From NCBI RefSeq assembly GCF_011043525.1, contig NZ_JAAKGO010000002.1:186001-250000 (forward strand): a DNA stretch of 64,000 nucleotides. Direction: 5' to 3'. Below, one piece after another: positions 26,528 through 36,632 of this stretch (position 1 is the stretch's first letter; every line of letters begins with the position of its first letter). The translations under genes and the position numbers were made by a program. The notes below the pieces were generated by a model. It was not told the DNA's origin and did not search any database. It saw nothing but the letters and a program-made list of their open reading frames with translations. This stretch comes from Sphingobacterium sp. SGG-5. GTDB taxonomy: Bacteria > Bacteroidota > Bacteroidia > Sphingobacteriales > Sphingobacteriaceae.

Positions 26528-27751
26528 CTACCTCAAAATAAATACACTTGATGCCGATAGGTTTCTGTGATCCCGCATAAAGAAAAAACCATATTTAAAC
26601 CCTTCATGGGGTGTTGGACAAAAGATTTTGCGACTCATAGGATCATATTTAGCCCTCACACTCGACCATACCCTATGTTGATTTGTCGAAGATGTGTCGC
26701 TCGAGTAGAAAAATTCTGCCGAATATAATGAAACGGGGGAATCATAGAGTGCCGAAATTTGACTATCACCATCTTCAACCGATCCGAGTCTGGGCACTTG
26801 TCCATAACCGTGGGCATAATGATCAAAAAATGCCCGGGGTTCATGCAGAAGCCACCCAGCAGAATGACTATGTTTCATATCAGGCACGATATTAACGAAC
26901 CTCTTGTCGTCGGCTACTAGAGAATACGTTTGGTGATAAGGAATCACGTTAAAATGTCTATCTGTACTACCGTTAATAAACAAAAATGGAATCTTGGCCT
27001 GTTGAAGATACGAAGAAGGATCAAAGTACTTTATCCACTTCGCTTTGTCTTCTGTTTTCAACCGATTCAGATCATTTTTGAAAACACCACTCTGCGCATA
27101 AAACCCACATCCGTACACAGGCACCGCCGCTTTAAAACGCTGATCGATAGAAGCCGCTATACACGTAAGGTAGCCTCCCCAGCTTATGCCTGTGATAAAG
27201 CTGTTTTTGGAATCTACATTTGGCTGGTTTAACAACCATGAATGCGCTAATATAACGCTGGCTACAGCATGATATTGCCAGACATCGTGTAAACTGTGAC
27301 CGGCTATTTTGTCAAACTTATTGAAATCAACCTGATCTGGCCCCGGATTCGGCAACTTGCTGCCATCAGGACCATTTCCTGATAAATCCATAGCAATAGC
27401 TGCATACCCCTCAGCCGCCCATTGCTCCACCCATTCCCGATAAGCCTTTCCTCCACCACCATGAACAAGGACTACAGCAGGATATTTCCGGTGACTTTTG
27501 ACCCCTCTCACGATATCAGGATCGGAATAATAAGCAAATACTTCCGTATTCTTCCCCTCGTAGCTCACGCTCCGAAACAGCATAGAACGTATCGAGGAAG
27601 TCGAGTCAAGATTCGTGAATAAAGGTACCTCCCTTAATTCCTCCATATCCCATAAAAGAGAAGGTGATACCTTATCTTGACCTTTGGCGCCCACCGTCAA
27701 AACCACAAGGATGCTCCACACGAAAAGTATAGGACAGAACAAAGCTTTCAC
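26528..27751 (-). CDS. secreted alpha/beta hydrolase (acetyl-esterase-like)
   Basis: 407 residues with a signal peptide (residues 1-24, ending VGAKG). The alpha/beta hydrolase core is clear: AVVLVHGGGGKAYREWVEQWA (oxyanion region), nucleophile Ser in FITGISWGGYLTCIAAS, acid Asp in FLFINGSTDRHF and His in PDMKHSHSAGW. It resembles the acetyl xylan esterase/dipeptidyl-peptidase-like hydrolases often found in glycan loci, so removal of acetyl or similar ester groups from a glycan is likely but unproven. Last gene of the glycan-utilisation operon, two bases after the SGNH gene. Confidence 0.75.
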   Translation of the reverse strand: MKALFCPILFVWSILVVLTVGAKGQDKVSPSLLWDMEELREVPLFTNLDSTSSIRSMLFRSVSYEGKNTEVFAYYSDPDIVRGVKSHRKYPAVVLVHGGGGKAYREWVEQWAAEGYAAIAMDLSGNGPDGSKLPNPGPDQVDFNKFDKIAGHSLHDVWQYHAVASVILAHSWLLNQPNVDSKNSFITGISWGGYLTCIAASIDQRFKAAVPVYGCGFYAQSGVFKNDLNRLKTEDKAKWIKYFDPSSYLQQAKIPFLFINGSTDRHFNVIPYHQTYSLVADDKRFVNIVPDMKHSHSAGWLLHEPRAFFDHYAHGYGQVPRLGSVEDGDSQISALYDSPVSLYSAEFFYSSDTSSTNQHRVWSSVRAKYDPMSRKIFCPTPHEGFKYGFFFMRDHRNLSASSVFILR

Positions 27752-27753
27752 TA

Positions 27754-28944
27754 TTATTTATAAATTTCAGGGATATCGATCAGGGTTTGTTCAAACATCA
27801 GTTTCGCCCCCTTTATGTTTGGATGGTGATAGATTTGTTTGTGCGCATAGTCTTCCAGATACATGGCCGTTTTATCAACTTCCAACCCATCCTTATGAAC
27901 AGATGTAGCCAAGTCAAACCTACACCCTTTGATTCCGTATTTCTTTCGCACCTTCTCGATCATGGCATTCACCGGAATCTGGGTTCCACTCTCATTGGCC
28001 GGAATGTTATTTAATAGGGGGATAGCGCCCTGAGACTGTATATATTCCACCAGTTCACTCAGATTTTCTTCGGTGTTTTTTCCATTTGTACCGATCGTTA
28101 CCATAACATATTTGGCCTTGATATAAGGAAGTTCATTTTTAATCCGCTTCAGAATCTGTAGGATAGTCGTCCCTCCCCGCGCACTTGCAGCCGCCCGACC
28201 ATCCAGTTGTTTAATAACCAACTGTGTCCAAGCCTGTCGAAAATCGGCTGAGGGATAGTATCCATCGGGTTCTGTGATGGAGTCACCGTACATCAGTAGT
28301 GTAAGATCCCTCAATCGAGAATATACGCCCATCTGTTTGACGAGCATAGGACCTCCAGAAGTGATTCCAAAGCAATAGTAGTCATATTGGAGTCCGACAG
28401 CAAACCCTGGGGATTCAGCCCCTCGACCATGTCCACCCCGACCATCATGGGTTGCAGATATTTCAGCACGCTCACCGGTATTCAAATTGACTAGCCGTAC
28501 GATAGACTGTTGATACTCTCTATGGATTTCTACAAAATACTCGTCTTTCGCATTCAGAAAATCTACCGTTTTCTCTATTCTTGGGTCTGTTACGAACCCC
28601 ATCTTTTTGTTGGCTATATCAATATACACTTTGAACGGCCCCGTATCACCCTGAAATACAGCATGTGTGTCACCCGAAAATCGAACCTGGTAGCGGACAA
28701 ACCGAGATGCCAACGCATAATAACGATCTAGCCTGACCAGACTGCCTGCGCCGGCAACCAACAACCCGTCCCCTAAGTAACGAACTTCATCCCCTTTAAT
28801 CACCAATTCCAGGCATTGTTCATTTTTATTCAGCAAGCGACTATAAAGTGCCGTAACAGGTATTTCCTGAGCCAGCACCCCCAGCGAACCACCAAACGAC
28901 AGTAGCATCATTATCACAACGGTTTGTATAGTACGTCGTCTCAT
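27754..28944 (-). CDS. secreted SGNH/GDSL hydrolase
   Basis: About 396 residues from MRRRTIQTVVIMML at 28944; the longer reading from 28980 would overlap the upstream gene. A signal peptide ends near AQE. The C-terminal half has the SGNH blocks: LLMYGDSITEPDGY (nucleophile Ser), the GG of SARGGTTILQ (block II), VTIGTNGKN (block III Asn) and a late Asp/His (YEDYAHKQIYHHPNIKG region). The N-terminal 190 residues look like a beta-sandwich that may bind sugar. Likely a carbohydrate esterase, for example acetyl removal from pectin-like side chains. Seventh among the secreted products of the operon. Confidence 0.75.
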   Translation of the reverse strand: MRRRTIQTVVIMMLLSFGGSLGVLAQEIPVTALYSRLLNKNEQCLELVIKGDEVRYLGDGLLVAGAGSLVRLDRYYALASRFVRYQVRFSGDTHAVFQGDTGPFKVYIDIANKKMGFVTDPRIEKTVDFLNAKDEYFVEIHREYQQSIVRLVNLNTGERAEISATHDGRGGHGRGAESPGFAVGLQYDYYCFGITSGGPMLVKQMGVYSRLRDLTLLMYGDSITEPDGYYPSADFRQAWTQLVIKQLDGRAAASARGGTTILQILKRIKNELPYIKAKYVMVTIGTNGKNTEENLSELVEYIQSQGAIPLLNNIPANESGTQIPVNAMIEKVRKKYGIKGCRFDLATSVHKDGLEVDKTAMYLEDYAHKQIYHHPNIKGAKLMFEQTLIDIPEIYK

Positions 28945-28964
28945 ATCATTATTTTTTTTCTTTA

Positions 28965-30866
28965 TCAATTCGAAGGCCACCCTACCTGTTTTAAGAGATC
29001 TTGTAAAATAACCAAACTGTATGGTTTACTGGTATCGCCCGTGACATACGTATCAAAAACACCAGGGGCAAACTCATAAAACACCACACCATCCACCAGA
29101 GGATCTTGCTCTATCGCTGTCATAAATTTTGCATTCAGTTCTCGGTGATTCACGTTATCGATGACCCATACGGGCTTATGCTGCGCTTTCGCCCGAGCTT
29201 TGATCCGGTCAGCCAACGCCGGTCTGTAATCATTGAAATAGTAATGTTTCAGCGTTATTTCATCCGCCAGATCGACTATTTTTTCCCAAGGCACTATAAT
29301 TTTTGGCATCGTCCAGAAACCGAGTTCATTAAAATCACTCTCCGCATAACTGACCTCAGGTTCTTGATCCGCATGTCTTAAATGAATATTGATCTTCTTA
29401 TGGTGATCTCGGATATACTTCGCCGCCTCTTCCAGAAATTCGTAATAAAAGTCGCCTCGAATCTTCATGATCTTATAGGGATCAGCTTCCTGTTGCAGTA
29501 TATTGACACCGTATTTCTGAAGATACTTCTCCACAATGGGTTCATTGTATCCGTAACTGAGATGATCAGCCACCATAGCCGAATGATTTTGCAAACGAAA
29601 ATCTATGCCATCGTATCCCATATCCACAGCCCTTCTGACCTGCTGCATCCAATATTCCCGCACTTCAGGATACGCTTCACAAAGCGTACCTTTCATTTCT
29701 TCCCTTACCCCCTTAGCTATACCATATACCCCTGTACTTTCCCATCCATTCCCCCAAAAACCTACACCGTACCACTCAAACTCTACACCCCACTTCTGAA
29801 ACAGATCCATAGCCTTCTCTCCCTTTACTGGGTTGCCCTCCGTACCCCAGGCCTTGGTCGCCGGATCAAGCGGCACATTGGGCAAATGCAACGGGTTACG
29901 CGCATACACCCCCAAGGTAATGGGAATTTCACCAGATGCTGTAAAAACTTTAATCATGGAGTATGGAATAGTATAAAGTTTATGCTGTGATTTGACTATA
30001 GCTACAAAATACTTATAGTCTTCACTTATATCGAGGTTCTCCAGCCTCAATACGAGATGTTCTTTGTTATCGTACAGTCGACGCCCGTTGGCATCATACA
30101 CATCTTTAAATCCGTATGAGACTGTTGTTGTATAGGGCTGTTCGAGTCTTTTATAAGTCCCATTATCCTTGCTTACGTACAATTCCACCTCTGTCGAATC
30201 AACCTCAGACCTCGAATACCCTCTGAAATTAAGGTAATTATTGTGCCCAATCTTATTTCGAAAGGAATCAATACAAAAACTCACTTCAACAGCAGTCACG
30301 GGCAGGTTGGTCCGCTTTTGGATCGAATCGACCAAAGGTTTCCGTTGGACACGGTATTCGGGATGCTTGATAAGCATATTGTCAAAGTGAATATGGCTCC
30401 CTCCTATAGTTTTAACCAAGGCTCTGCTATACGGTGCTACTTTCCCCTCGGGTATAGTGTTTCCCGATCCGGACTCATATGGTTTCATAACAGCAAATGC
30501 CTCCAAACCTGCTTTTTTCGCCTCATTCAGGTACACCCAGTTAGGATCTCCAAGTTCGATGACAGACTCCAACATACGATACGGCATTTTTTTTCCCATC
30601 GGTAATATCGTGTTGAACGGATGGGAGTGAGCCGGATACCCGGGATTACAAAGGACGAGGTAAACCCTTTCAAAACCAAGCTCCTTGAGTATTCTCATCT
30701 CTTTTCGGATAGAATCGACCGTATGGTACCGTAGTATTTGATGGGGTATATCGATCAACCCCGTGTACCTTTTCCCTCCGGCACTTCGTTTTTGTGCATG
30801 GGTCTCCAAGCAAACAAACGTAACAAGCATCAAGAGGCATAGACGCAAAAAGATATAAACTTTCAT
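28965..30866 (-). CDS. secreted TIM-barrel glycoside-hydrolase-like protein, family not recognised
   Basis: 633 residues, signal peptide ending at THAQ (about residue 24). IRKEMRILKELGFERVYLVLCNPGYP and AGLEAFAVMKPYE at the N-terminus, then VRRAVDMGYDGIDFRLQNHS, NIHLRHADQEPE and KPVWVIDNVNH, look like successive strands of a (beta/alpha)8 barrel, with Asp, His and Glu at strand ends. Between about 190 and 320 is a beta-rich insert. It may be a glycoside hydrolase of the loosely described GHL10-like type or a new family; it should act with the rhamnosidases next to it. I do not recognise a named family. Confidence 0.5.
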   Translation of the reverse strand: MKVYIFLRLCLLMLVTFVCLETHAQKRSAGGKRYTGLIDIPHQILRYHTVDSIRKEMRILKELGFERVYLVLCNPGYPAHSHPFNTILPMGKKMPYRMLESVIELGDPNWVYLNEAKKAGLEAFAVMKPYESGSGNTIPEGKVAPYSRALVKTIGGSHIHFDNMLIKHPEYRVQRKPLVDSIQKRTNLPVTAVEVSFCIDSFRNKIGHNNYLNFRGYSRSEVDSTEVELYVSKDNGTYKRLEQPYTTTVSYGFKDVYDANGRRLYDNKEHLVLRLENLDISEDYKYFVAIVKSQHKLYTIPYSMIKVFTASGEIPITLGVYARNPLHLPNVPLDPATKAWGTEGNPVKGEKAMDLFQKWGVEFEWYGVGFWGNGWESTGVYGIAKGVREEMKGTLCEAYPEVREYWMQQVRRAVDMGYDGIDFRLQNHSAMVADHLSYGYNEPIVEKYLQKYGVNILQQEADPYKIMKIRGDFYYEFLEEAAKYIRDHHKKINIHLRHADQEPEVSYAESDFNELGFWTMPKIIVPWEKIVDLADEITLKHYYFNDYRPALADRIKARAKAQHKPVWVIDNVNHRELNAKFMTAIEQDPLVDGVVFYEFAPGVFDTYVTGDTSKPYSLVILQDLLKQVGWPSN

Positions 30867-30883
30867 GAGTATTCAGATGTGGT

Positions 30884-33262
30884 TCAAATATCGATCTCTT
30901 GTATACCGGCGTGCAAAGCCATTTCTTTTCCCCGCCACATAAAGGTTCCTGTTAGATTCGGAGGTAGTATTATTTTACCTACGATCCTATTACCGTGCTG
31001 CTTCTTTAGAGCGACTTTTATTTTTCCTAAAGGATGGGGCATTTCTCCCTCAATTTCTTCCAACTCGCCAAATGCCGGCTGTATAATGACACTTTTAAAG
31101 CCTGGTTCTGCTGGTCTGATCCCACATATGGTGGCCAGAAATTCATAGTTTGGCACAGAAGCCCAAGCATGGGAATCAGATCGTGTCGGCTCAGGCGTTT
31201 CCGCAAAAGTCGTCAACCCTAAGCGCAGCATTTCTCGCCAAGGCTCCAGCTGTGCGTAATAGCTGTCTGCCATTCCCGTCTTATGTAGCGCCCTTGTCAG
31301 ATAAAAACGATAATAAAAGGACGACTGCGATAGTGTACGGTCGGTCAAAACCTTGTCCATGACTTGTTTTGCTTCTTCACCGGATAGCGCATGGCTGATG
31401 ATGGCCATAATATTGGCATGTTGGCTATAAGTGCTTTGATTAGGCGCATCCGCCATCAATCCCTTTTCTTTGTTAAAACATGTCTCATACGTAGCTGCAT
31501 TCAACGATAAAGCCACTTGGTGATAATGATCTGCTTCGGCCTGCTTATGAAAATAAGCAAATAATGCGGCGGCTTGCTGCAAGGTATAGGAATAATGTAA
31601 CGTCCGGATGGCCGTGTTTCCTTCCGCCCCACCCCGGCTATTCACTAATCCCGGCACCCAATCAATAAAATTCCACCAAGGCATTTTACCCAATATCTTT
31701 GTATTTTCTTGAATATATCGCTCGTGCCAATCCAGCACATCACGCACAGAAGAAAGAAACTGTTCAATAAACGCATCATCCTGCCTGTGCATCCAATAGT
31801 CATACACCATAGAGACCCAGAATAAGGAAAAGGTAGGAATGACCTGTAGCCTATTGCTTGGATATCGCCCTTGTGGCAGACCTTCTGGTATCTTGGAATG
31901 ATAAAAATCTAAGATGGCCTTACGCATCAGACGGTCGTCTCCACTCATATATAGCGTGACCAAGGCCTGCAACCGTGTATCTCCCGGATACTGTAACTGT
32001 TCATAATAGGGTGTATCGAAGAAAGTTTCGCCGGCACAAATCAACTGTGTCCTCCAAGCAACATCCCATATTTCCTGTAGGGAGGGGTCGTTACTGCGAA
32101 ATGATGCTTCCATGCGAAAAGGATAACCCGTCGCCATGCCGTAGAAATCGTCGATAAGCAAATCCTCATCCTTTGTCACTATATCCAATTGCACGTAACG
32201 GTATGTTCTAAACCATAAAGGCCTGAATTTACGGTCAACCCCTCCATCGGCAATGAATATATCATCATTTCCTATTATATTTTTCCCTTCGATGTCATTT
32301 CGGTTGCCCTTGACAAAGTGCTTATCATACAGTGCTTCCGCATAAGTAAGCTTGATCTCGGCCCCCTTTCCTTTGCTTACCAAAAGTTCAGGATAGGCTA
32401 CAGTGTTGTACGTCTGGTCAAGCAGCAGGCTCACTTGGCTATTTGCGGGGATACGTAAAGCCTTCTGTCCGGTCAAAAAACCATCTTGTACGGCTTCTAT
32501 ATTGGCTCGCCGAACCTTCGGGATACGCTGCTGCTTCTCTTCAAACAGCGGGATATTTCTCGGCACCAATGTCCAACGGTTGTCCGTACCATAGCCTGTA
32601 GGAACCGGATGTACAATCAGGTGGGACACGAGCCAATTGGAGTCGTCATAACCCGGCAACTCCCAATTCCATGGATAATCGGCTCCTTCTACACGATCGC
32701 CCGGGCCTACGACCATATAATTTCTCATGCGACGCTCATTGTCTGTGGAACAGGGGGAGTAAGCCTGATTTTCAAGCACCCGCCAAGTACTATCCGTATT
32801 GACGACGTTTTCACCTTCCGTATCTCCCTGTATCAGAAATGCCGTTTGGTTACTTATCTGTGCCACAGGCATGTGCTCACCCATATTCCATACGAGTGCC
32901 GCTATTACATTTTCGCCCGGGTGTAGATAAGGGGCAATATCCACGCTTTCAAAATACCAATGATACAGATCGCCTCGAGCCGGGCCGCTTGTAACCGGAT
33001 GTCCATTCACAAATAACCGATAGCGGTTATCTGCTGTCACATGCACGATGAATCTATCTTTCACTTTGCTCAATGTAAATGTCTTTCTGAAATGATACAC
33101 CCCATACTCTTTTTGGGGTACATTCGGGCAAGTAATCCATTGCGCATCCCAACGCCCCTGTAACAAAGCTGGGTTAATATTAACATCTTGCCCATGCAAA
33201 ACGGGTATGGACATCGCACTCAACAGTATAGCAGCTAGTATTTGTCTTATTTTGAACAGCAT
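30884..33262 (-). CDS. alpha-L-rhamnosidase, GH78
   Basis: 792 residues with signal peptide (1-24, VLHGQ). The N-terminal half has beta-sandwich domains (FRKTFTLSKVKDRFIVHVTADNRYRLFVNGHPV, then YADGGVDR-type FRTYRYVQLDI). The (alpha/alpha)6 barrel begins near residue 395; DTPYYEQLQYPGDTR (417-430) holds the probable general acid Glu421, and the late ATFAETPEPTRSDSHAW region is where the catalytic base lies in the family. A C-terminal beta domain closes the chain. It removes terminal alpha-L-rhamnose from glycans or glycosides, in the periplasm or at the surface. Downstream neighbour of a second GH78. Confidence 0.88.
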   Translation of the reverse strand: MLFKIRQILAAILLSAMSIPVLHGQDVNINPALLQGRWDAQWITCPNVPQKEYGVYHFRKTFTLSKVKDRFIVHVTADNRYRLFVNGHPVTSGPARGDLYHWYFESVDIAPYLHPGENVIAALVWNMGEHMPVAQISNQTAFLIQGDTEGENVVNTDSTWRVLENQAYSPCSTDNERRMRNYMVVGPGDRVEGADYPWNWELPGYDDSNWLVSHLIVHPVPTGYGTDNRWTLVPRNIPLFEEKQQRIPKVRRANIEAVQDGFLTGQKALRIPANSQVSLLLDQTYNTVAYPELLVSKGKGAEIKLTYAEALYDKHFVKGNRNDIEGKNIIGNDDIFIADGGVDRKFRPLWFRTYRYVQLDIVTKDEDLLIDDFYGMATGYPFRMEASFRSNDPSLQEIWDVAWRTQLICAGETFFDTPYYEQLQYPGDTRLQALVTLYMSGDDRLMRKAILDFYHSKIPEGLPQGRYPSNRLQVIPTFSLFWVSMVYDYWMHRQDDAFIEQFLSSVRDVLDWHERYIQENTKILGKMPWWNFIDWVPGLVNSRGGAEGNTAIRTLHYSYTLQQAAALFAYFHKQAEADHYHQVALSLNAATYETCFNKEKGLMADAPNQSTYSQHANIMAIISHALSGEEAKQVMDKVLTDRTLSQSSFYYRFYLTRALHKTGMADSYYAQLEPWREMLRLGLTTFAETPEPTRSDSHAWASVPNYEFLATICGIRPAEPGFKSVIIQPAFGELEEIEGEMPHPLGKIKVALKKQHGNRIVGKIILPPNLTGTFMWRGKEMALHAGIQEIDI

Positions 33263-33273
33263 CTATTTATATA

Positions 33274-35619
33274 TTATTTTATCGCTTTTAGCACAAAGGC
33301 TCTGCTACCTTTATGCGTTATCTGAAATTTAATATGGCCCGTATCATCCTCATCAATATAGGTCGCACGCTTATTTGCAATGGATTTACCGTTCTCCCAA
33401 ATGAGTTCATTACCCAAAAATACCCGACGATACCCCGCTTTGGGCACCCCTGCTATTGCAGTAGTTCCTTCAGGCAAGCTAACCTGTAGTGTAAAGTTTT
33501 CATCATCCTGCTTGGCAGCCACTTCTACGCTTCCCCAATCGGTTGGCACCTTGGCTGATGCGTCTTGCATATCATATAAAGCGGGTAAGACCTGAAACAC
33601 TTTGAAACGAGGCTGTATGGGTTTTATGCCCAACAGATCGCGCATGAGAACAACAGTGCCCGCACCGGCCCAACCATGATTGATCGACCCTCCCCCAAAA
33701 CCTTCCGGCCCTATTCCCCACCCCTCAAACAAGGTCGTAAAATAGGGATGATTGACCATATAATCAAAGCGCTTTTTGAAGCGGTCTAAGCCTTCTCCAC
33801 CATAGCCCATTTTAAACAGGGCTTCAAGCACAAATTTTTCCATAAATGGGCTACAATGCCATTCTGTTTTCAAGGTTTCCGCTATAATCGGATATTTATC
33901 GCTGGACACAATTTCTGCCACAACTGCAAGAGCCTGTACACGATCATCTGTTTTACCCCTATAGTTCGGACTTCTGTAACCAGAGGGCGTCCAGAACTGC
34001 CTGTTGAACGATTGTTCAAATACAACAAGAAATTCTTTAAAAGCCACCGCATCTTGTCCTTCACCAATCAGTGCTGCGGTGTTATACAGACTCTTCATAG
34101 CAAGGTAGTACCAGAGGTTCTGAATAAGTAACATATCTTTTTCCTGTCCCCAATCTCCCCACGTCCAATCTCCTGACCTCATTTTTACGGTACCTTGCAC
34201 GTCGTGTTCCCACAATGCTAAATATTTTTTTATGCCGCTATAGGTATTTTTCAAGGTTTGGACATCTCCTGTATGCATATAATAATTCCAGACTCCATAA
34301 TAACCGATACTTGACAACATATGTACAGGAAGTTCTTTATCCCAATTTCCTGCCGGAACAGGCCCGAACAATACCCCATTCCGTTTTTGCCAGGCTATTG
34401 TCTCATATAGGTATTTTCTTGCCAGCGCATGGGCATTGGAATCAAACATATAAAATGCCTGAGCGGCCTCATGCACCTGATCACCAGACCACTGTGCACG
34501 CTCCCTTTCCGGACAATCCATGTAGGTATCTCGCATATTCACATAAACGGATCGCACGGCCTTATTCCAAAACTTGTTCAAAAAAATATCCGAACTGTGA
34601 AAATAGCCGACAAATTCAGTATCATACCCCGTTTCCCGAAACTTTAAATCCAGTACTTTTACGCCCTTGGGGATGCAGTAATACATTTTATGTCCGTTCA
34701 ACCAGCCCAAATTTTCATATTCCTGTCGCCCTTGCTTGGTAATATACTCGCCTCGAATTCCGGTATCGCCTCCATTGTATACTAAATAGTTATCGGTAAA
34801 CATCTTTATACGCTCCCCTTCTTCCGCTTCTACTTCAAAATAAGGTGTTATCTGTGCATCATACGGCAGGTCGCAAACGATGGTATCACCGGTACTCACA
34901 AAAGGAAAAGACAAGGTGTTGATGTAAGATTTTAACCCATAATCTTTCCATAGCGGAATCGGCCTTTTGCGCAGGTCATTCCAAGGGTAGTCTCCTGCAG
35001 CGCCTATTTCCATCGAAGCGGTCATTTTCCCATCGTCATAATCAGTATCCCACCATTTGCCCAAACTCTCTCGTGCATCGAACAACAGACTCGATTCCGG
35101 AAGCCGAAAATTAGCCATCGGTGCTTCTGCTGTTTTATAGGCCCTCAAAACTGTACTCTTCCATGTTCTGTCGCTCACAATCGCTGTAGGACCTGCATCA
35201 CAATCGAATAATAGCCCCGCCCGTCCACTACTTTTATGCGAGAAACCGTCCTTCCCAAAATACCAAACCTGAATAGCTATTGTATTCGATCCCTGCTTCA
35301 GATAGGACGCAATATCCAACTCGTCGTAATAGGTATCCCATGGATTAGGCCCTCTTTTCAAGCCCCCTTCAAAAACAACCTGCCTGCCATTAACCCAAAG
35401 CCAATATTTACTATCCGTCGCTATTTTTGCAATAGCTTGCTCTGGAACAACATCGATATGAATAGTCTTCCTAAAGGCCAGCCAAGTATTGGTTGCACTT
35501 TGTGAATTCATGTTGGTAATCCATTTTACCGAAGGATTAAATTCACGGGAAGCAAATACCTCAAAAGAGCAGAGCAGAATGATATATGTAATAAATACAG
35601 GTATGATACGCTTTTTCAC
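33274..35619 (-). CDS. alpha-L-rhamnosidase-like protein, GH78 (second)
   Basis: 781 residues with a signal peptide (1-23). After N-terminal beta domains with the YWLWVNGRQVVFEGG lectin-like strand pair comes the six-hairpin barrel with the family block MDCPERERAQWSGDQ (368-382), which contains the Asp and Glu that bind rhamnose and donate a proton. A Trp-rich stretch GDWTWGDWGQ follows. It differs clearly from the neighbouring GH78, so the two probably cut different linkages. The gap to the next gene is 11 bases, consistent with one operon. Confidence 0.85.
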   Translation of the reverse strand: MKKRIIPVFITYIILLCSFEVFASREFNPSVKWITNMNSQSATNTWLAFRKTIHIDVVPEQAIAKIATDSKYWLWVNGRQVVFEGGLKRGPNPWDTYYDELDIASYLKQGSNTIAIQVWYFGKDGFSHKSSGRAGLLFDCDAGPTAIVSDRTWKSTVLRAYKTAEAPMANFRLPESSLLFDARESLGKWWDTDYDDGKMTASMEIGAAGDYPWNDLRKRPIPLWKDYGLKSYINTLSFPFVSTGDTIVCDLPYDAQITPYFEVEAEEGERIKMFTDNYLVYNGGDTGIRGEYITKQGRQEYENLGWLNGHKMYYCIPKGVKVLDLKFRETGYDTEFVGYFHSSDIFLNKFWNKAVRSVYVNMRDTYMDCPERERAQWSGDQVHEAAQAFYMFDSNAHALARKYLYETIAWQKRNGVLFGPVPAGNWDKELPVHMLSSIGYYGVWNYYMHTGDVQTLKNTYSGIKKYLALWEHDVQGTVKMRSGDWTWGDWGQEKDMLLIQNLWYYLAMKSLYNTAALIGEGQDAVAFKEFLVVFEQSFNRQFWTPSGYRSPNYRGKTDDRVQALAVVAEIVSSDKYPIIAETLKTEWHCSPFMEKFVLEALFKMGYGGEGLDRFKKRFDYMVNHPYFTTLFEGWGIGPEGFGGGSINHGWAGAGTVVLMRDLLGIKPIQPRFKVFQVLPALYDMQDASAKVPTDWGSVEVAAKQDDENFTLQVSLPEGTTAIAGVPKAGYRRVFLGNELIWENGKSIANKRATYIDEDDTGHIKFQITHKGSRAFVLKAIK

Positions 35620-35643
35620 AACGGCAAGATAAGAACCCTAATG

Positions 35644-36600
35644 CTATTTTTTCAAACACCTGATACAACATCCAAAATACCGCCGACTTGGTGCCACTGA
35701 AGCCGTCGTTACCGTGATATCAATCGCCATGGACTGATGAGGCGTCAAGCCTCCCGTCAATGGTGCAGCGGTACTACTCCAATACATACCACGGTTGCCT
35801 ACACCGGTAAAACCTGCAGGACCGGTCCTAATCGCACCCACCGTCAATTTCAATATGGAATTAAATGCGGTTTCACTGTTCGTGATCGTACTCCCCAATA
35901 CGCCGTCCGTATTGTCTTTGATAGCCGTATACTCGGTTGCCGTCGGCAATCGCCACCCTTCGCCTATCGCTTTACAAGGATCAGCTCCATTGGTCGCTGT
36001 CACTTCTTCGGGTGTTGCCGCAGTAGCGGTTACGGGTTCTTCCATGTTCCACCACGTATTTTTATTAATATACACCGAACCCACCGCATTACCCGTTTTT
36101 GTCGCAAGTATATTATCGGGGTTGGGTGCTGTCAGATTTGTACTATTGACAGCAAGAGGAGGCTGGGTCGGATTGGTTCTATCAATGAGCTGGTGTCCAT
36201 CATCCCATCTACCCCATTGAAACAGGTCTCCATGAGCCAGATGATCGTTAGTCGACCCAGCCACCTGAAACGATCCCAAATTTTGCTGTAACCATATACT
36301 ACCGTCACCTAGCCGTACCGTAGCGTATACGACAGTCTCTCCTGCGTAACTGAACACGACCTGACCGAGATCACCCAAATTTTCACCAGGTTCGATCGTT
36401 TGTGGTCCATCATCGTCATCGCCCTCATCTCCTCCATTATTGTTATTGTCATCGTTATCGTCGCCCGTATCTTCATAAACCGGTTGTTCTTCAAAATAGT
36501 CAAATGGACTGCTTCTTTTACAACTGCTTTCTCCAAGGACAATCACCATGAGCAGTAGCCCTGTTATGACTCTCCAAGGGTATAATTTTATAGTTTTCAT
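35644..36600 (-). CDS. FISUMP-domain lipoprotein
   Basis: 318 residues. A lipoprotein signal ends near Cys27 (LGESSC). Residues 34-66 are a very acidic linker made of Asp, Asn, Gly and Glu, which should project the rest from the membrane. The remainder is the Fibrobacter succinogenes major paralogous domain, seen in WLQQNLG, LFQWGRWDDGHQ, GEGWRLPTATEY, GMYWSST and the end GCCIRCLKK. Such proteins are often surface exposed and their task is unknown; being in the SusCD operon, a glycan-binding role is possible. Confidence 0.75.
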   Translation of the reverse strand: MKTIKLYPWRVITGLLLMVIVLGESSCKRSSPFDYFEEQPVYEDTGDDNDDNNNNGGDEGDDDDGPQTIEPGENLGDLGQVVFSYAGETVVYATVRLGDGSIWLQQNLGSFQVAGSTNDHLAHGDLFQWGRWDDGHQLIDRTNPTQPPLAVNSTNLTAPNPDNILATKTGNAVGSVYINKNTWWNMEEPVTATAATPEEVTATNGADPCKAIGEGWRLPTATEYTAIKDNTDGVLGSTITNSETAFNSILKLTVGAIRTGPAGFTGVGNRGMYWSSTAAPLTGGLTPHQSMAIDITVTTASVAPSRRYFGCCIRCLKK

Positions 36601-36632
36601 ATGCTCTTATTTAATTATTTCGATTATAATTT

